The notes beneath the pieces are model-generated. The model did no database searches and was not told the origin of the DNA. It saw nothing but the letters and a program-made list of their open reading frames with translations. A stretch of DNA of 64,000 bases, from NCBI RefSeq assembly GCF_001428525.1, contig NZ_LMHW01000001.1:248705-312704 (forward strand), written 5' to 3'. The position numbers and the translations under genes were made by a program. Every line of letters begins with the position of its first letter. Positions within the stretch are counted from its first letter, which is position 1. This document shows positions 48,902 through 57,067 of this stretch, in pieces. Source of the DNA: Flavobacterium sp. Root186 (GTDB taxonomy: Bacteria > Bacteroidota > Bacteroidia > Flavobacteriales > Flavobacteriaceae).

Positions 48902-49632
48902 TGACAGTATTAAAATGTATAGCAGTAGATGATGAACCCCTCGCATTAAGACTTGTCGAAACTTTTATCGAACAGACTCCCTTTTTACAATTAACGGCAA
49001 GCTGTGATAATGCTGTTGAAGCGATGAGTTTAATCAGAGAGAAACAGCCTGATCTTGTTTTTCTGGATATCAATATGCCCAATTTAACCGGAATGGAACT
49101 GGCCAGACTCTTGCAGGAACAGCCGGGCCAGGTGCCCAAAATCGTTTTTACAACGGCTTACAATCATTATGCGATTGAAGGTTATAAAGTAAATGCTGTT
49201 GATTATCTTTTAAAACCTTTTAGTTATGAAGAATTTCTTCGAGCTGCCAATAAAGTATTGCAAATAACCGAAGAGGCTTCAAATAACTTTCAGACCGTTG
49301 CAGCTGATGACGAATTTATTTTCTTAAAAGTAGAATACCAATGGGTTCGAATTCCGCTCAAAGAAATTTTATATATCGAAAGTTTAAAAGATTATGTAAA
49401 AGTACATCTTGATGATTCTCAAAAAGGAGTGCTTTCGCTGATATCGTTAAAGGCTTTAGAAGAAAAATTACCATCAGCAAAATTTATGCGTGTTCATCGT
49501 TCGTTTATCGTTGCTCTTGACAAAATAAACGCCATTACCAAGAATTCAATTTTCATTGGCAAAACTGAAATTACTGTGGGCGAACAATATAAAGAAACGT
49601 TTAAAACTATTGTCGATAAATGGCTGAAATAA
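48901..49632 (+). CDS. LytTR-family response regulator
   Basis: A 243-residue regulator. The receiver domain is at 1-125 (CIAVDDEPLALRLV acidic pocket, phospho-Asp in LVFLDINMPNLTGMEL, Lys in LLKPFSYEEFL). The LytTR DNA-binding domain is at about 140-240 (WVRIPLKEILYIESLKDYVK, FMRVHRSFIVALDKINAI). It overlaps the kinase gene stop by one base, a standard LytS/LytTR pair. The divergent RND operon is the nearest candidate target, with a direct repeat in the gap. Confidence 0.93.
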   Translation: MTVLKCIAVDDEPLALRLVETFIEQTPFLQLTASCDNAVEAMSLIREKQPDLVFLDINMPNLTGMELARLLQEQPGQVPKIVFTTAYNHYAIEGYKVNAVDYLLKPFSYEEFLRAANKVLQITEEASNNFQTVAADDEFIFLKVEYQWVRIPLKEILYIESLKDYVKVHLDDSQKGVLSLISLKALEEKLPSAKFMRVHRSFIVALDKINAITKNSIFIGKTEITVGEQYKETFKTIVDKWLK

Positions 49633-49651
49633 CATTGAAAATTAAAATACC

Positions 49652-49945
49652 ATGCAAAAGAAATCCAACAAATATTATCTAACCTTAAGCTTAAAAGAAT
49701 ATGCCAACGGAGATACTCATCCGGCAAAAGAATTAGGAATAGAATTCGACAATCACGACGAAATATTTGGAATTATACAAAAAATAAAAGACAAAAATAT
49801 ATTCGAAAATCCGCACGAAGCCACACAGTTTGCGCTTGGATTAAAATTGTTCAGCGAAATCAAACTGAAACACCGAAATAATCCATTATTTGATGAATTA
49901 AACGAAGTGTTTCCAGTCTTCATGAAGAAGCTGAAAAGTCTTTAA
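49652..49945 (+). CDS. DUF3861-family protein
   Basis: A 97-residue cytoplasmic protein with the family pattern NKYYLTLSLKEYANGD, FDNHDEIFGIIQKIKDKN and the conserved FALGLKLFSEIKLKHRNNPL block. The function of DUF3861 is unknown to me. It starts 19 nt after the LytTR stop and probably rides on that operon. Confidence 0.8.
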   Translation: MQKKSNKYYLTLSLKEYANGDTHPAKELGIEFDNHDEIFGIIQKIKDKNIFENPHEATQFALGLKLFSEIKLKHRNNPLFDELNEVFPVFMKKLKSL

Positions 49946-50095
49946 GCTCAGGTTTACAGTCACAGTTTTCAGTCGCAGTTTTCAGTCGCAGTCGCAGTTT
50001 TCAGTCTGCCTTGCTAAACTATTCACTTTACTAATTACTATTCACTAATTACTAGTTACTAATTACTAATTACTACCCACTATTCACTTATTTAC
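49946..50095. repeat. CAGTTTTCAGTCG and TACTAATTACTA degenerate repeats
   Basis: The gap 49946-50135 contains several copies of cagttttcagtcgcag (49961-50007), then copies of actaattactattc / ttactaattactag (50030-50085). These simple-sequence tracts are non-coding. A weak promoter for the dienelactone hydrolase may lie in the remaining 40 nt, but I see no clear -7 box. Confidence 0.7.
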
Positions 50096-50135
50096 TTTTT
50101 ATTCCCTAATTTAGTTATCCCAAAAAATCAAGATC

Positions 50136-51029
50136 ATGGATAACAAAATAACCAAAGAAGATATCAGTCAGGAAGTATTTGATTTGTATGATGACTATGC
50201 GCATAATAAAATTAACCGAAGACAGTTTGTAGAAAAACTTTCCATATTTGCTGTTGGTTCGTTGACACTTCCGTCGCTTTTAAGTTTTATGACACCCAAT
50301 TACGTCGACAGTATTCTAGTGCAGCCAACAGATCCAAGACTAAAAACGGGTTACATCAACTACGATTCCCCAAAAGGCGGCGGTTCTATAAAAGGACTTT
50401 TATCACAGCCGGCTGATTCGAAAAAGAAATTACCCGGAATAATTGTAGTTCACGAAAATCGCGGACTTAATCCTTATATTGAAGATGTGGGAAGAAGAGC
50501 TGCCATTGAAGGTTTCATTACGCTTGCACCAGATGCTTTGTCGCCGTTAGGCGGTTATCCGGGAAATGATGATGAAGGACGCGAATTGCAAAAGAAACGT
50601 ACCAGAGAAGAAATGCTCGAAGATTTTATTGCTGCTTACGAATATCTTAAATCACACAAAGACTGCAACGGTTATATTGGCGTTGTCGGCTTTTGTTTTG
50701 GCGGATGGATTTCGAATATGATGGCTGTGAAAATTTCGGATTTAAAAGCGGCAGTTCCGTATTATGGAGGACAGCCGACTACGGAAGAAGCAGAAAAAAT
50801 AAAGACTCCTCTCCTATTGCATTACGCAGGTTTAGATACACGTGTAAACGAAGGCTGGCCGGCATTTCAGGAAATTTTGAACAAAAATAAAGTTGAAAAT
50901 ACCGCTTATTTTTATCCAAATGTAAATCATGGTTTTCATAATAATACAACGCCAAGATACGATGAAGCTGCGGCTACGCTATCGTGGACAAGAACTATTG
51001 ATTTTTTTAAAACAAAACTGAAAAAATAA
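50136..51029 (+). CDS. Tat-exported dienelactone hydrolase-family protein
   Basis: A 297-residue alpha/beta hydrolase. A twin-arginine motif, NRRQFVEKL (Arg28-Arg29), precedes the hydrophobic stretch IFAVGSLTLPSLL, so the protein is likely exported folded via Tat. The catalytic part shows VVHENRGLNPYIEDVGRRAA, the nucleophile elbow GFCFGGW with Cys as in true dienelactone hydrolases, the acid in HYAGLDTRVN, and the general base NHGFHNNTTPRYD. It may hydrolyse lactones or esters in the periplasm. It starts a gene pair with a GlxA-type regulator 19 nt downstream. Confidence 0.88.
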   Translation: MDNKITKEDISQEVFDLYDDYAHNKINRRQFVEKLSIFAVGSLTLPSLLSFMTPNYVDSILVQPTDPRLKTGYINYDSPKGGGSIKGLLSQPADSKKKLPGIIVVHENRGLNPYIEDVGRRAAIEGFITLAPDALSPLGGYPGNDDEGRELQKKRTREEMLEDFIAAYEYLKSHKDCNGYIGVVGFCFGGWISNMMAVKISDLKAAVPYYGGQPTTEEAEKIKTPLLLHYAGLDTRVNEGWPAFQEILNKNKVENTAYFYPNVNHGFHNNTTPRYDEAAATLSWTRTIDFFKTKLKK

Positions 51030-51048
51030 ACGAGAACTTTCTGCAAGA

Positions 51049-52011
51049 ATGACAAAAACTAAACCATCGGTTTATTTCTATATTCCTAAACAAGTCACTT
51101 TACTTGACTTGAGCGGTGTTGTCGAAGTATTTCAGGAAGCTCGTGATTTGGGATTCGATTATCAACTGGTATTTATTAGCGGGCAATCTTCTGTAAGTTC
51201 AAATTCCGGATTGGAACTCTCTTCATTAATTCATTTTACAAAAGTTAATCCGCAAAAAGAAGACATTATTTTTATTTCCGGATTTAGCACGCGTGCTTTA
51301 AATACAATTTCTGATGATCCAGTATTTTTTGACTGGCTGCATAAAGCAAATCAAAATCAAACTACAATTTGCAGTGTCTGCACAGGAGCATTTCTTCTGG
51401 CAAAATCCGGGCTTTTAGATCATAAAGAATGTACAACGCACTGGAAATTTGTTGAGAAACTTAAAAATGATTTTCCTCTTGTAAAAACACAAAAAAATAC
51501 GCTTTATACTAAGTCTGAAAACATTTATACAAGTGCCGGAATTGTCACCGGAATTGATTTGGCTTTGTTTATTATTGAAGAAAGACACGGTAAGGAAACG
51601 GCATCAAAAATAGCCAAAGAACTAGTAGTTTATAAAAGAAGAAACGGAACCGAGGAACAGGAAAGTGTTTATTTACAATATCGAAATCATCGCGATGAAA
51701 AAATCCATACCATTCAGGATTGGATTATTTACAATTTAGAAAAAACTTCCACTATTGAATTCCTGGCTGAATTAGTGTATGTAAGTCCGAGAAATCTAAC
51801 CCGAATTTTTAAAAAAGAAACCGGAGTTACAATTGCAGAATACCGCACTAAATTAAGAATTGAAAAGGCAAAAAGTCTTCTCGCCAATTCTGATTATAAA
51901 ATAGAACATATTGCACATTTATGCGGCTACAAAACTTCTAAACAATTAAAAATTGTACTGCATCAAAATGATGATGCTTTGAGTCCTTCAATTAAAAATC
52001 TGCTGTCCTAA
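51049..52011 (+). CDS. GlxA-type AraC regulator with DJ-1/PfpI domain
   Basis: A 320-residue regulator. Residues 1-190 form a DJ-1/PfpI-like domain with the nucleophile-elbow Cys in CSVCTGAFLLAKSGLLDHKE and THW following. The C-terminal AraC double HTH is at about 220-315 (LAELVYVSPRNLTRIFKKE, IEHIAHLCGYKTSKQLKIV). It is directly downstream of the dienelactone hydrolase gene and just before the isochorismatase gene, so it may control this small set. Inducer unknown. Confidence 0.9.
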   Translation: MTKTKPSVYFYIPKQVTLLDLSGVVEVFQEARDLGFDYQLVFISGQSSVSSNSGLELSSLIHFTKVNPQKEDIIFISGFSTRALNTISDDPVFFDWLHKANQNQTTICSVCTGAFLLAKSGLLDHKECTTHWKFVEKLKNDFPLVKTQKNTLYTKSENIYTSAGIVTGIDLALFIIEERHGKETASKIAKELVVYKRRNGTEEQESVYLQYRNHRDEKIHTIQDWIIYNLEKTSTIEFLAELVYVSPRNLTRIFKKETGVTIAEYRTKLRIEKAKSLLANSDYKIEHIAHLCGYKTSKQLKIVLHQNDDALSPSIKNLLS

Positions 52012-52084
52012 ACCGACTATTGTTTGTCCTTTTTCTGCATGGAGTTCCAAAGTACATTTGCAATCTAATCAAATAGATAAACAA

Positions 52085-52651
52085 ATGAAACTTAGAGACA
52101 AAAAACCCGCTTTGATAATTATTGATGTGCAAAAAGGTTTTAACGAAGAAGAATTTTGGGGCGGCAACCGAAACAATAAAAATGCTGAAACTAAAATTGC
52201 ACAGATTCTTGAAAAATGGAGAACGCTGCAATTACCTATTTTCCACATTGTACACAGTTCTGTACATCCAAATTCAAAATTACATCCATCCAATCCCGGA
52301 TTTGAAATTAAAGACGAAGCAAAACCAATTGGCAGCGAACCTGTAATAGTAAAAAATGTAAACAGCGCTTTTATTGGCACAGATTTAAAAGAAAGACTTG
52401 ATGAACAAAACATCACCGATCTTGTTATTGTGGGTTTGACTACCAATCACTGCGTTTCTACAACCACCAGAATGGCCGGTAATTACGGTTATGACACTTT
52501 ATTAATTGCTGATGCCACGGCTACATTTGACAGAATTGGCATAAACGGAGAAAAATTTGATTCAGAATTAATTCACCAAACCACTTTAGCCAGTCTGCAC
52601 AATGAATTTGCAGAAGTGATTACCACTGAAAAATTATTAGAATTAGTATAA
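52085..52651 (+). CDS. Isochorismatase-family cysteine hydrolase
   Basis: A 188-residue hydrolase. The start at 52085 (MKLRDKKPALIIIDVQ) is preferred since the beta-1 strand IIIDVQKG with the catalytic Asp begins at once. The triad is completed by Lys in VKNVNSAF and Cys in TTNHCVSTTTRMAG. The family includes nicotinamidases and N-carbamoyl amidases; the exact substrate is not readable. Its neighbours are a GlxA-like regulator and a MocR regulator. Confidence 0.88.
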   Translation: MKLRDKKPALIIIDVQKGFNEEEFWGGNRNNKNAETKIAQILEKWRTLQLPIFHIVHSSVHPNSKLHPSNPGFEIKDEAKPIGSEPVIVKNVNSAFIGTDLKERLDEQNITDLVIVGLTTNHCVSTTTRMAGNYGYDTLLIADATATFDRIGINGEKFDSELIHQTTLASLHNEFAEVITTEKLLELV

Positions 52652-52684
52652 AACTAAGATGCCAATCTTAAAATAATGTAAATT

Positions 52685-52728
52685 TGGACTATCCTATTGT
52701 TTTCTTTTAATTAAAATAAGATAGTCCA
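52685..52728. promoter_or_regulatory. Inverted repeat TGGACTATC/GATAGTCCA at the MocR start
   Basis: TGGACTATC (52685-52693) and its complement (52720-52728) enclose 26 nt and end one base before the MocR start codon. This is a likely autoregulatory operator of the MocR protein. A half site, TGGACTA, is at 55509-55515 in the yggS gap. Confidence 0.55.
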
Positions 52729-52729
52729 G

Positions 52730-54139
52730 ATGTTAAGACCATGGCAATTTGAAATTCACTTAGATAAAAAATCAGACAAAGCACTCTACCTGCAAATTGC
52801 TGATGCTATAATCAATGCGGTTAAATCCAGAAAACTTACCAGCGGAAATGCTTTGCCCGGAAGCCGACAACTTGCTGGACTATTAAATGTGAATCGAAAT
52901 ACCGTAATTGAAGCTTTAGATGTTTTGATTGCCGAAGGATGGCTGATTACAATGGACCGAAAAGGGACTTTTATTGCCGATATTCTTCCTGAAATCAGCA
53001 TAAATAAAAAAGCAGAAACACAAGTTAATGTTGCAGTCGAAAACCATAAACCGCATCTCGTTTTTGATGACGGACTTCCCGACAGCCGTCTCGCTCCTAT
53101 GAACGATCTCGCACGCGCATACCGTGAGATATTCAACAGAAAATCGCGCTGGCAGATTATGGGTTACAGCAATGAACTTGGCAATATCGAATTTCGAAAA
53201 GCGATTGTACAAATGCTGAATTTTAAACGAGGAATGAATGTTTCTTTGGATGAAATCTGCATAACACGCGGCAGCCAAATGGCGATGTATCTGGCGGCAC
53301 ATTGTTTATTATCAAAAGGAGATTATGTGATAATCGAAAATCCGGGCTATAAACCTGCTTGGGAAGCTTTTGAAAATGCCGGTGCGAGTCTGCTTCCGGT
53401 TAATGTTACTAAAGATGGCTTGGATTTAGATGAAGTCGAAAATCATCTTGAAAGACATTCTGTAAAAGCGATTTATGTAACGCCGCATCATCAATTTCCA
53501 ACTACTGTTACGATGAGTTTGAAGAAAAGATTAAAGCTTATTGAACTTTCCAATCAATACGGATTTACGATTATTGAAGATGATTACGATAATGAATTTC
53601 ATTTCGGACAGCGCCCAATTCTGCCAATTTCGAGCTACAGCAATGCTAAAAACTTTATTTATATTGGAACATTAAGTAAAATCGTGGCTCCGGCATTGCG
53701 TATTGGTTATGTTGCAAGTTCTTCTCAAAATATTAAAAAAATAGCCAATCACCGCAGAATAATTGATGTTCAGGGTGATAATATTATGGAAGAAGCGGTT
53801 CTTCATCTTATTAACGAAGGGAAAATCAAGAGACATCTCAAAAAAACAAACCTCATTTACAAAGCCAAAAGAGATCATTTTGAAAGTCTTTGCCAACTTT
53901 ATTTAAAAGACAAAATTACTTTTACGAAACCCGAAGGCGGTCTGGCATTTTGGATTGTACCAAATAAAATTGTTGATACAGAAAAAATCTGCACTGAATT
54001 ACTTTTGAAAGGAATAAAAGTAATGACTCCGGAAAAGTTCAGTTTTGATAGTCCAGTAAATGGATTTAGATTAGGATATGCATCGCTTACAGAAGAGCAA
54101 ATGGAAGAAGGTATTAAAGCACTTTCAAAATATTTATAA
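52730..54139 (+). CDS. MocR-type regulator (GntR HTH fused to PLP aminotransferase fold)
   Basis: A 469-residue protein. The winged helix occupies residues 1-80 (YLQIADAIINAVKSRKLTSG, GSRQLAGLLNVNRNTVIEAL). The aminotransferase-I-like domain is at about 110-465, with FDDGLPDSRLAP, the RGSQMAMYLAAHCLLSKGD segment and the PLP Lys in YIGTLSKIVAPALRIGY. MocR/PdxR proteins sense pyridoxal phosphate or amino acids and regulate vitamin B6, amine or cell-wall genes. The next genes but three include the PLP-binding YggS protein (55574), so PLP homeostasis is plausible. The gene converges with the MarR gene and overlaps its stop by 6 nt. Confidence 0.92.
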   Translation: MLRPWQFEIHLDKKSDKALYLQIADAIINAVKSRKLTSGNALPGSRQLAGLLNVNRNTVIEALDVLIAEGWLITMDRKGTFIADILPEISINKKAETQVNVAVENHKPHLVFDDGLPDSRLAPMNDLARAYREIFNRKSRWQIMGYSNELGNIEFRKAIVQMLNFKRGMNVSLDEICITRGSQMAMYLAAHCLLSKGDYVIIENPGYKPAWEAFENAGASLLPVNVTKDGLDLDEVENHLERHSVKAIYVTPHHQFPTTVTMSLKKRLKLIELSNQYGFTIIEDDYDNEFHFGQRPILPISSYSNAKNFIYIGTLSKIVAPALRIGYVASSSQNIKKIANHRRIIDVQGDNIMEEAVLHLINEGKIKRHLKKTNLIYKAKRDHFESLCQLYLKDKITFTKPEGGLAFWIVPNKIVDTEKICTELLLKGIKVMTPEKFSFDSPVNGFRLGYASLTEEQMEEGIKALSKYL

Positions 54140-54739
54140 CCGAACAGGTTTATGATCGTTACAATCTAATCTGATGTCTTTTGTTTCTAATTTAATGTCC
54201 ATTAACCGGCAATAATTATTTCCGTTTTGCTGTACAAAATAACCGCAATTATGGCACGTACTCTGAACGTTTATAACTTGTAGCTTATGCAGTTGTTCAA
54301 TTACAAAACTGAGATTTTTCCATAAAACCGATTTCTCATTTTCGGGTACTATTTTTACCAAATCAAATAAAGGGTCTGTAAAATCTTCTGTCACAAAAAT
54401 CATTTCTAAACCTTTTGTAGTGAGCTCGATCGTAGAACTTCTGGAATCGCTGGCATTTACAACTTTTGTAATGTATTTTTTTTGTTCCAAAGCCTTGATG
54501 GTATCACTAATTGTGGCTTTTGTCAAATTAAATTCTTTTGCAAGATAACTTACCGTTGCTTTGTTTTTTTTGTGATGTTTTATAAAAATTAAAAGCTGAA
54601 TCTGAATTGGGCTCAAATCATATTTTTTGGCTTTTTCCCATAACAAAACCCTGAAAACCTGAGACAAACGTTCAAATCCTGTTGTAATTTTTCCGTCTAA
54701 ACTACTGTTCTGTGTTTCTAAATCGAAGATGTTTTTCAT
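54134..54739 (-). CDS. MarR-family regulator with Cys-rich C-terminus
   Basis: A 201-residue regulator. The start at 54739 (MKNIFDLETQNSSLDG) is preferred to 54772, which adds hydrophobic residues from the leader. The wHTH core is at about 30-140 (YDLSPIQIQLLIFIKHHKKN, VSYLAKEFNLTKATISDTIK, KKYITKVVNASDSRS). Beyond the usual end of the family, a tail of about 40 residues contains Cys162-x2-Cys165-x11-Cys177-x15-Cys193, which could hold zinc or an iron-sulfur centre or sense oxidation. Downstream are DUF2024 and thioredoxin-like genes, all on the minus strand, so a redox- or thiol-linked regulon is plausible. Confidence 0.88.
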   Translation of the reverse strand: MKNIFDLETQNSSLDGKITTGFERLSQVFRVLLWEKAKKYDLSPIQIQLLIFIKHHKKNKATVSYLAKEFNLTKATISDTIKALEQKKYITKVVNASDSRSSTIELTTKGLEMIFVTEDFTDPLFDLVKIVPENEKSVLWKNLSFVIEQLHKLQVINVQSTCHNCGYFVQQNGNNYCRLMDIKLETKDIRLDCNDHKPVRL

Positions 54740-54757
54740 AATTCTAACAAATAAAAT

Positions 54758-54785
54758 AGACTGAAAGCCCACACACTTTCAGTCT
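54758..54785 (-). terminator. Hairpin after the DUF2024 gene
   Basis: AGACTGAAAG (54758-54767) and CTTTCAGTCT (54776-54785), loop of 8 nt. On the minus strand it is followed by ATTTTATTTG, so it can terminate the DUF2024 transcript upstream of the MarR gene. Confidence 0.65.
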
Positions 54786-54811
54786 ACGAATTAATAATTC
54801 TAAATGAAAAA

Positions 54812-55075
54812 TTAATAACAGTTTTCCATTTCAATAATCGAAAAACCATCTTTAAGAATTTGATTTTCAATATCTTCCGGAGCTTTGTCGATATGACAAA
54901 ATCTGCATTCTTTTGAGGTCAAAGGCTGACCTTCCTGTAAAACCGTTTTAAGGTATGCTTTACCATATTCAAAAACCTGGTTTGCATCATCTGTATTTTC
55001 ATTAACCAAAATATCAAAATGCATTATTTTACCGTCTTTTCGGGTTACATAAGTATCCCATACTGCTACTTTCAT
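54812..55075 (-). CDS. DUF2024-family protein
   Basis: An 87-residue cytoplasmic protein of the DUF2024 type: MKVAVWDTYVTRKDGKIMHF, DILVNENTDDANQVFEYGKA, and CRFCHIDKAPEDIENQI. The Cys-x2-Cys-His and a terminal Cys (ENCY) may bind metal or form disulfides. Function unknown. It is one of three minus-strand genes (MarR, DUF2024, thioredoxin-like). Confidence 0.8.
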   Translation of the reverse strand: MKVAVWDTYVTRKDGKIMHFDILVNENTDDANQVFEYGKAYLKTVLQEGQPLTSKECRFCHIDKAPEDIENQILKDGFSIIEMENCY

Positions 55076-55127
55076 CTTATTCTTATTTTTTTATAGTTAA
55101 CTTATTTTTTTATGAAGTCTTATAAAA

Positions 55128-55153
55128 CCTCTTTGAAGAAAACTCCAAAGAGG
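55128..55153 (-). terminator. Hairpin after the thioredoxin-like gene
   Basis: CCTCTTTG (55128-55135) and CAAAGAGG (55146-55153) with a 10-nt loop. On the minus strand it is followed by a TTTTATAAGAC tract. It separates the thioredoxin-like gene from DUF2024. Confidence 0.7.
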
Positions 55154-55162
55154 CATTTATAT

Positions 55163-55390
55163 TTACCCAATCACATCCTCCATAGAGGCACCAAAATTAA
55201 TGTGCAATACATTTCCGTTTGGTGTTACCAAAGCCGGAACTGATTTTATACCAGCCTTTTGAGCTTCAGCAATTCGAGATCTGTCTTCTCCGATGTTTAC
55301 TACTTCAACATCTTTTACTAAATTTAAAATGTCGTGTTCTGCGCTTACGCAAACTGGACAACCTGCATGATAAAAAATTGATTTACTCAT
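55163..55390 (-). CDS. Small thioredoxin/glutaredoxin-like protein
   Basis: A 75-residue protein of the thioredoxin fold: KSIFYHAGCPVCVSAEHDIL with redox motif CPVC near residues 11-14, cis-Pro in SVPALV and the last strand NVLHINFGAS. It is shorter than classical glutaredoxin (85+) but has the expected layout. It probably reduces disulfides or binds a cluster in the cytoplasm. It is divergent from yggS. Confidence 0.82.
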   Translation of the reverse strand: MSKSIFYHAGCPVCVSAEHDILNLVKDVEVVNIGEDRSRIAEAQKAGIKSVPALVTPNGNVLHINFGASMEDVIG

Positions 55391-55456
55391 TTTGATTTGA
55401 TTTTAATTTGACTTCATTGCCGAGACAAAATTAGGCAGGATACCTAACCATTAAAT

Positions 55457-55538
55457 AATCCAGTTTTGTCATTTCTGAGCATTTTCTGGTCTGGTTCCTT
55501 CAATAATCTGGACTAGTTTATATTGAGAAAACTGGATT
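55457..55538. promoter_or_regulatory. 11-bp inverted repeat and TGGACTA half site in the divergent gap
   Basis: AATCCAGTTTT (55457-55467) and AAAACTGGATT (55528-55538) form a perfect inverted repeat; inside are TTTCTGGTCTGG and TGGACTA (55509-55515), similar to the MocR half site. TATATTTG (55562-55569) fits the -7 consensus, but only 4 nt before the yggS start, so transcripts would have almost no leader. Regulator unproven. Confidence 0.4.
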
Positions 55539-55573
55539 TTTTTTATACTCCACAATAGCAATATATTTGTATT

Positions 55574-56305
55574 ATGAAAGAGGATATTATTTTTAATTTG
55601 AAACAGGTTCACGATCGTATCAAAAATGCCTGTAAACTTTCTGACAGAGATGTTTCAGATGTGCAATTATTATTGGCAACTAAAACTGTTCCTGCCGAGA
55701 GAATACGAATTGCAATCGAAGCTGGAGAAAATTTGATTGGTGAAAATAAAATGCAGGAATTTCGAGATAAGGATTCAGAATTAAAAGATTTAAAAATCGA
55801 ACGTCATTTTATTGGTCATCTGCAAACCAATAAAGTAAAAGATGTTTTAAAATATGTAAGCTGTATTCAATCTCTTGATCGATTAAGTCTTGCAGAAGAA
55901 TTACACAAACAGCTTCAAAAAGAAAACCGAAATCTTGATGTTTTTATTCAGGTCAACACTTCTTTTGAAGAAAGTAAATTTGGATTGGCTCCTTCAGATG
56001 TTATTCCTTTTATTAAAGAAATCGGGAAATATCATACTTTAAAAATCAAAGGATTAATGACGATTGGATTATTGGATGTAGAGAAAGAAAAAATGCGTCC
56101 GTCGCTTCGTTTGCTTAGAGAAATAAGTGATGAAGTTTACAATGCAAAAATTGAAGGAATAACCCATTTAAAACTTTCGATGGGAATGTCACAGGATTTA
56201 GAACTGGCCATTGCCGAAGGTTCCAACATGGTGCGAATTGGAACTTCTATTTTTGGAAATCGTTTTTTAGAGAAAGAAATCTGGAATGAAAATATTGCAG
56301 AATAA
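55574..56305 (+). CDS. yggS: YggS-family pyridoxal-phosphate homeostasis protein
   Basis: A 243-residue PLP-binding protein of the alanine-racemase-like fold. Signatures: LLLATKTVPAERIRIAIEAG with the Schiff-base Lys, the HFIGHLQTNKVKDVLKY block, IQVNTSFEESKFGL, and the LSMGMSQDLELAIAEGSNMV phosphate-binding segment. It buffers free PLP and keeps amino-acid pools in balance. It is divergent from a glutaredoxin-like gene and followed by an AAA ATPase. Confidence 0.93.
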   Translation: MKEDIIFNLKQVHDRIKNACKLSDRDVSDVQLLLATKTVPAERIRIAIEAGENLIGENKMQEFRDKDSELKDLKIERHFIGHLQTNKVKDVLKYVSCIQSLDRLSLAEELHKQLQKENRNLDVFIQVNTSFEESKFGLAPSDVIPFIKEIGKYHTLKIKGLMTIGLLDVEKEKMRPSLRLLREISDEVYNAKIEGITHLKLSMGMSQDLELAIAEGSNMVRIGTSIFGNRFLEKEIWNENIAE

Positions 56306-56335
56306 AGTCTAATTTTGCACCAAATAAAATCTCAA

Positions 56336-57067
56336 ATGAATCTGTACGAACTTGTTGTAAACGATACTGAAAAAATTGCGCTGGACGATCTGCTTTTCAG
56401 CGAAGAGAATAAATCTGCTTTGTCTCAAACAATAAAAGAGCATAAATACATCGAGGAATTAAAAAAGTATAATCTTAAAGTTGATAACAAAATCCTGCTT
56501 CACGGACATTCCGGCTGCGGAAAAACGACAACTGCAAAAGCTATTGCAACGGCATTAAATAAAAGCATTGTCATTATAAACCTGAGCACTTTAATTAATG
56601 CTAAAATTGGCGAAACGTCTAAAAATGTAAAAGCTATTTTTGACAAAGCGATTCGCGAAAAAGCGGTTTTGTTCCTGGATGAATTTGACCAAATTGGAAA
56701 AAGCCGTGAAAGTGACGACAAAGATGTTGCCGAAATGAGACGTTTAGTAAACACGATTATTCAGCTGATTGATTATTTACCAACGGATAGTTTATTGATT
56801 TGTGCTACGAATTTTTACAACAGTATTGATACGGCTTTGCTTCGAAGATTTCAAATTAAGCTAAAGTTTGAAATGCCAAACGAGAAAGAGCTCGATATTT
56901 ATTACGATAAATTACTAACTGATTTTCCAGTTCATTTACAGGACATTCCACGTAAATACAACATTTCGTACGCTGAAGCAAAAGATTATATTCAAACCAT
57001 AATGAAAAGACAAATTATTGCGGAACTGGAACTTAAAGAACACAAAATAAACGAAATTATTGCATAA
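56336..57067 (+). CDS. AAA-family ATPase
   Basis: A 243-residue AAA protein. The ATG at 56336 (MNLYELVVND) is taken as the start; an in-frame TTG at 56315 is weaker. The Walker A is GHSGCGKTTTAKAI, the Walker B AVLFLDEFDQIG, sensor-1 LLICATNFYNS, and the arginine-finger region is DTALLRRFQIKL. It is a single AAA module without transmembrane segments, unlike FtsH or Cdc48. Such small AAA proteins often pair with a protease, but none is encoded nearby. It lies 30 nt after yggS and ends before a strong terminator. Confidence 0.85.
   Translation: MNLYELVVNDTEKIALDDLLFSEENKSALSQTIKEHKYIEELKKYNLKVDNKILLHGHSGCGKTTTAKAIATALNKSIVIINLSTLINAKIGETSKNVKAIFDKAIREKAVLFLDEFDQIGKSRESDDKDVAEMRRLVNTIIQLIDYLPTDSLLICATNFYNSIDTALLRRFQIKLKFEMPNEKELDIYYDKLLTDFPVHLQDIPRKYNISYAEAKDYIQTIMKRQIIAELELKEHKINEIIA

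Noticed and set aside
56315..56335. TTG start for the AAA ATPase
   Set aside because: An ATG seven codons later begins a normal protein start and no family residues lie before it.
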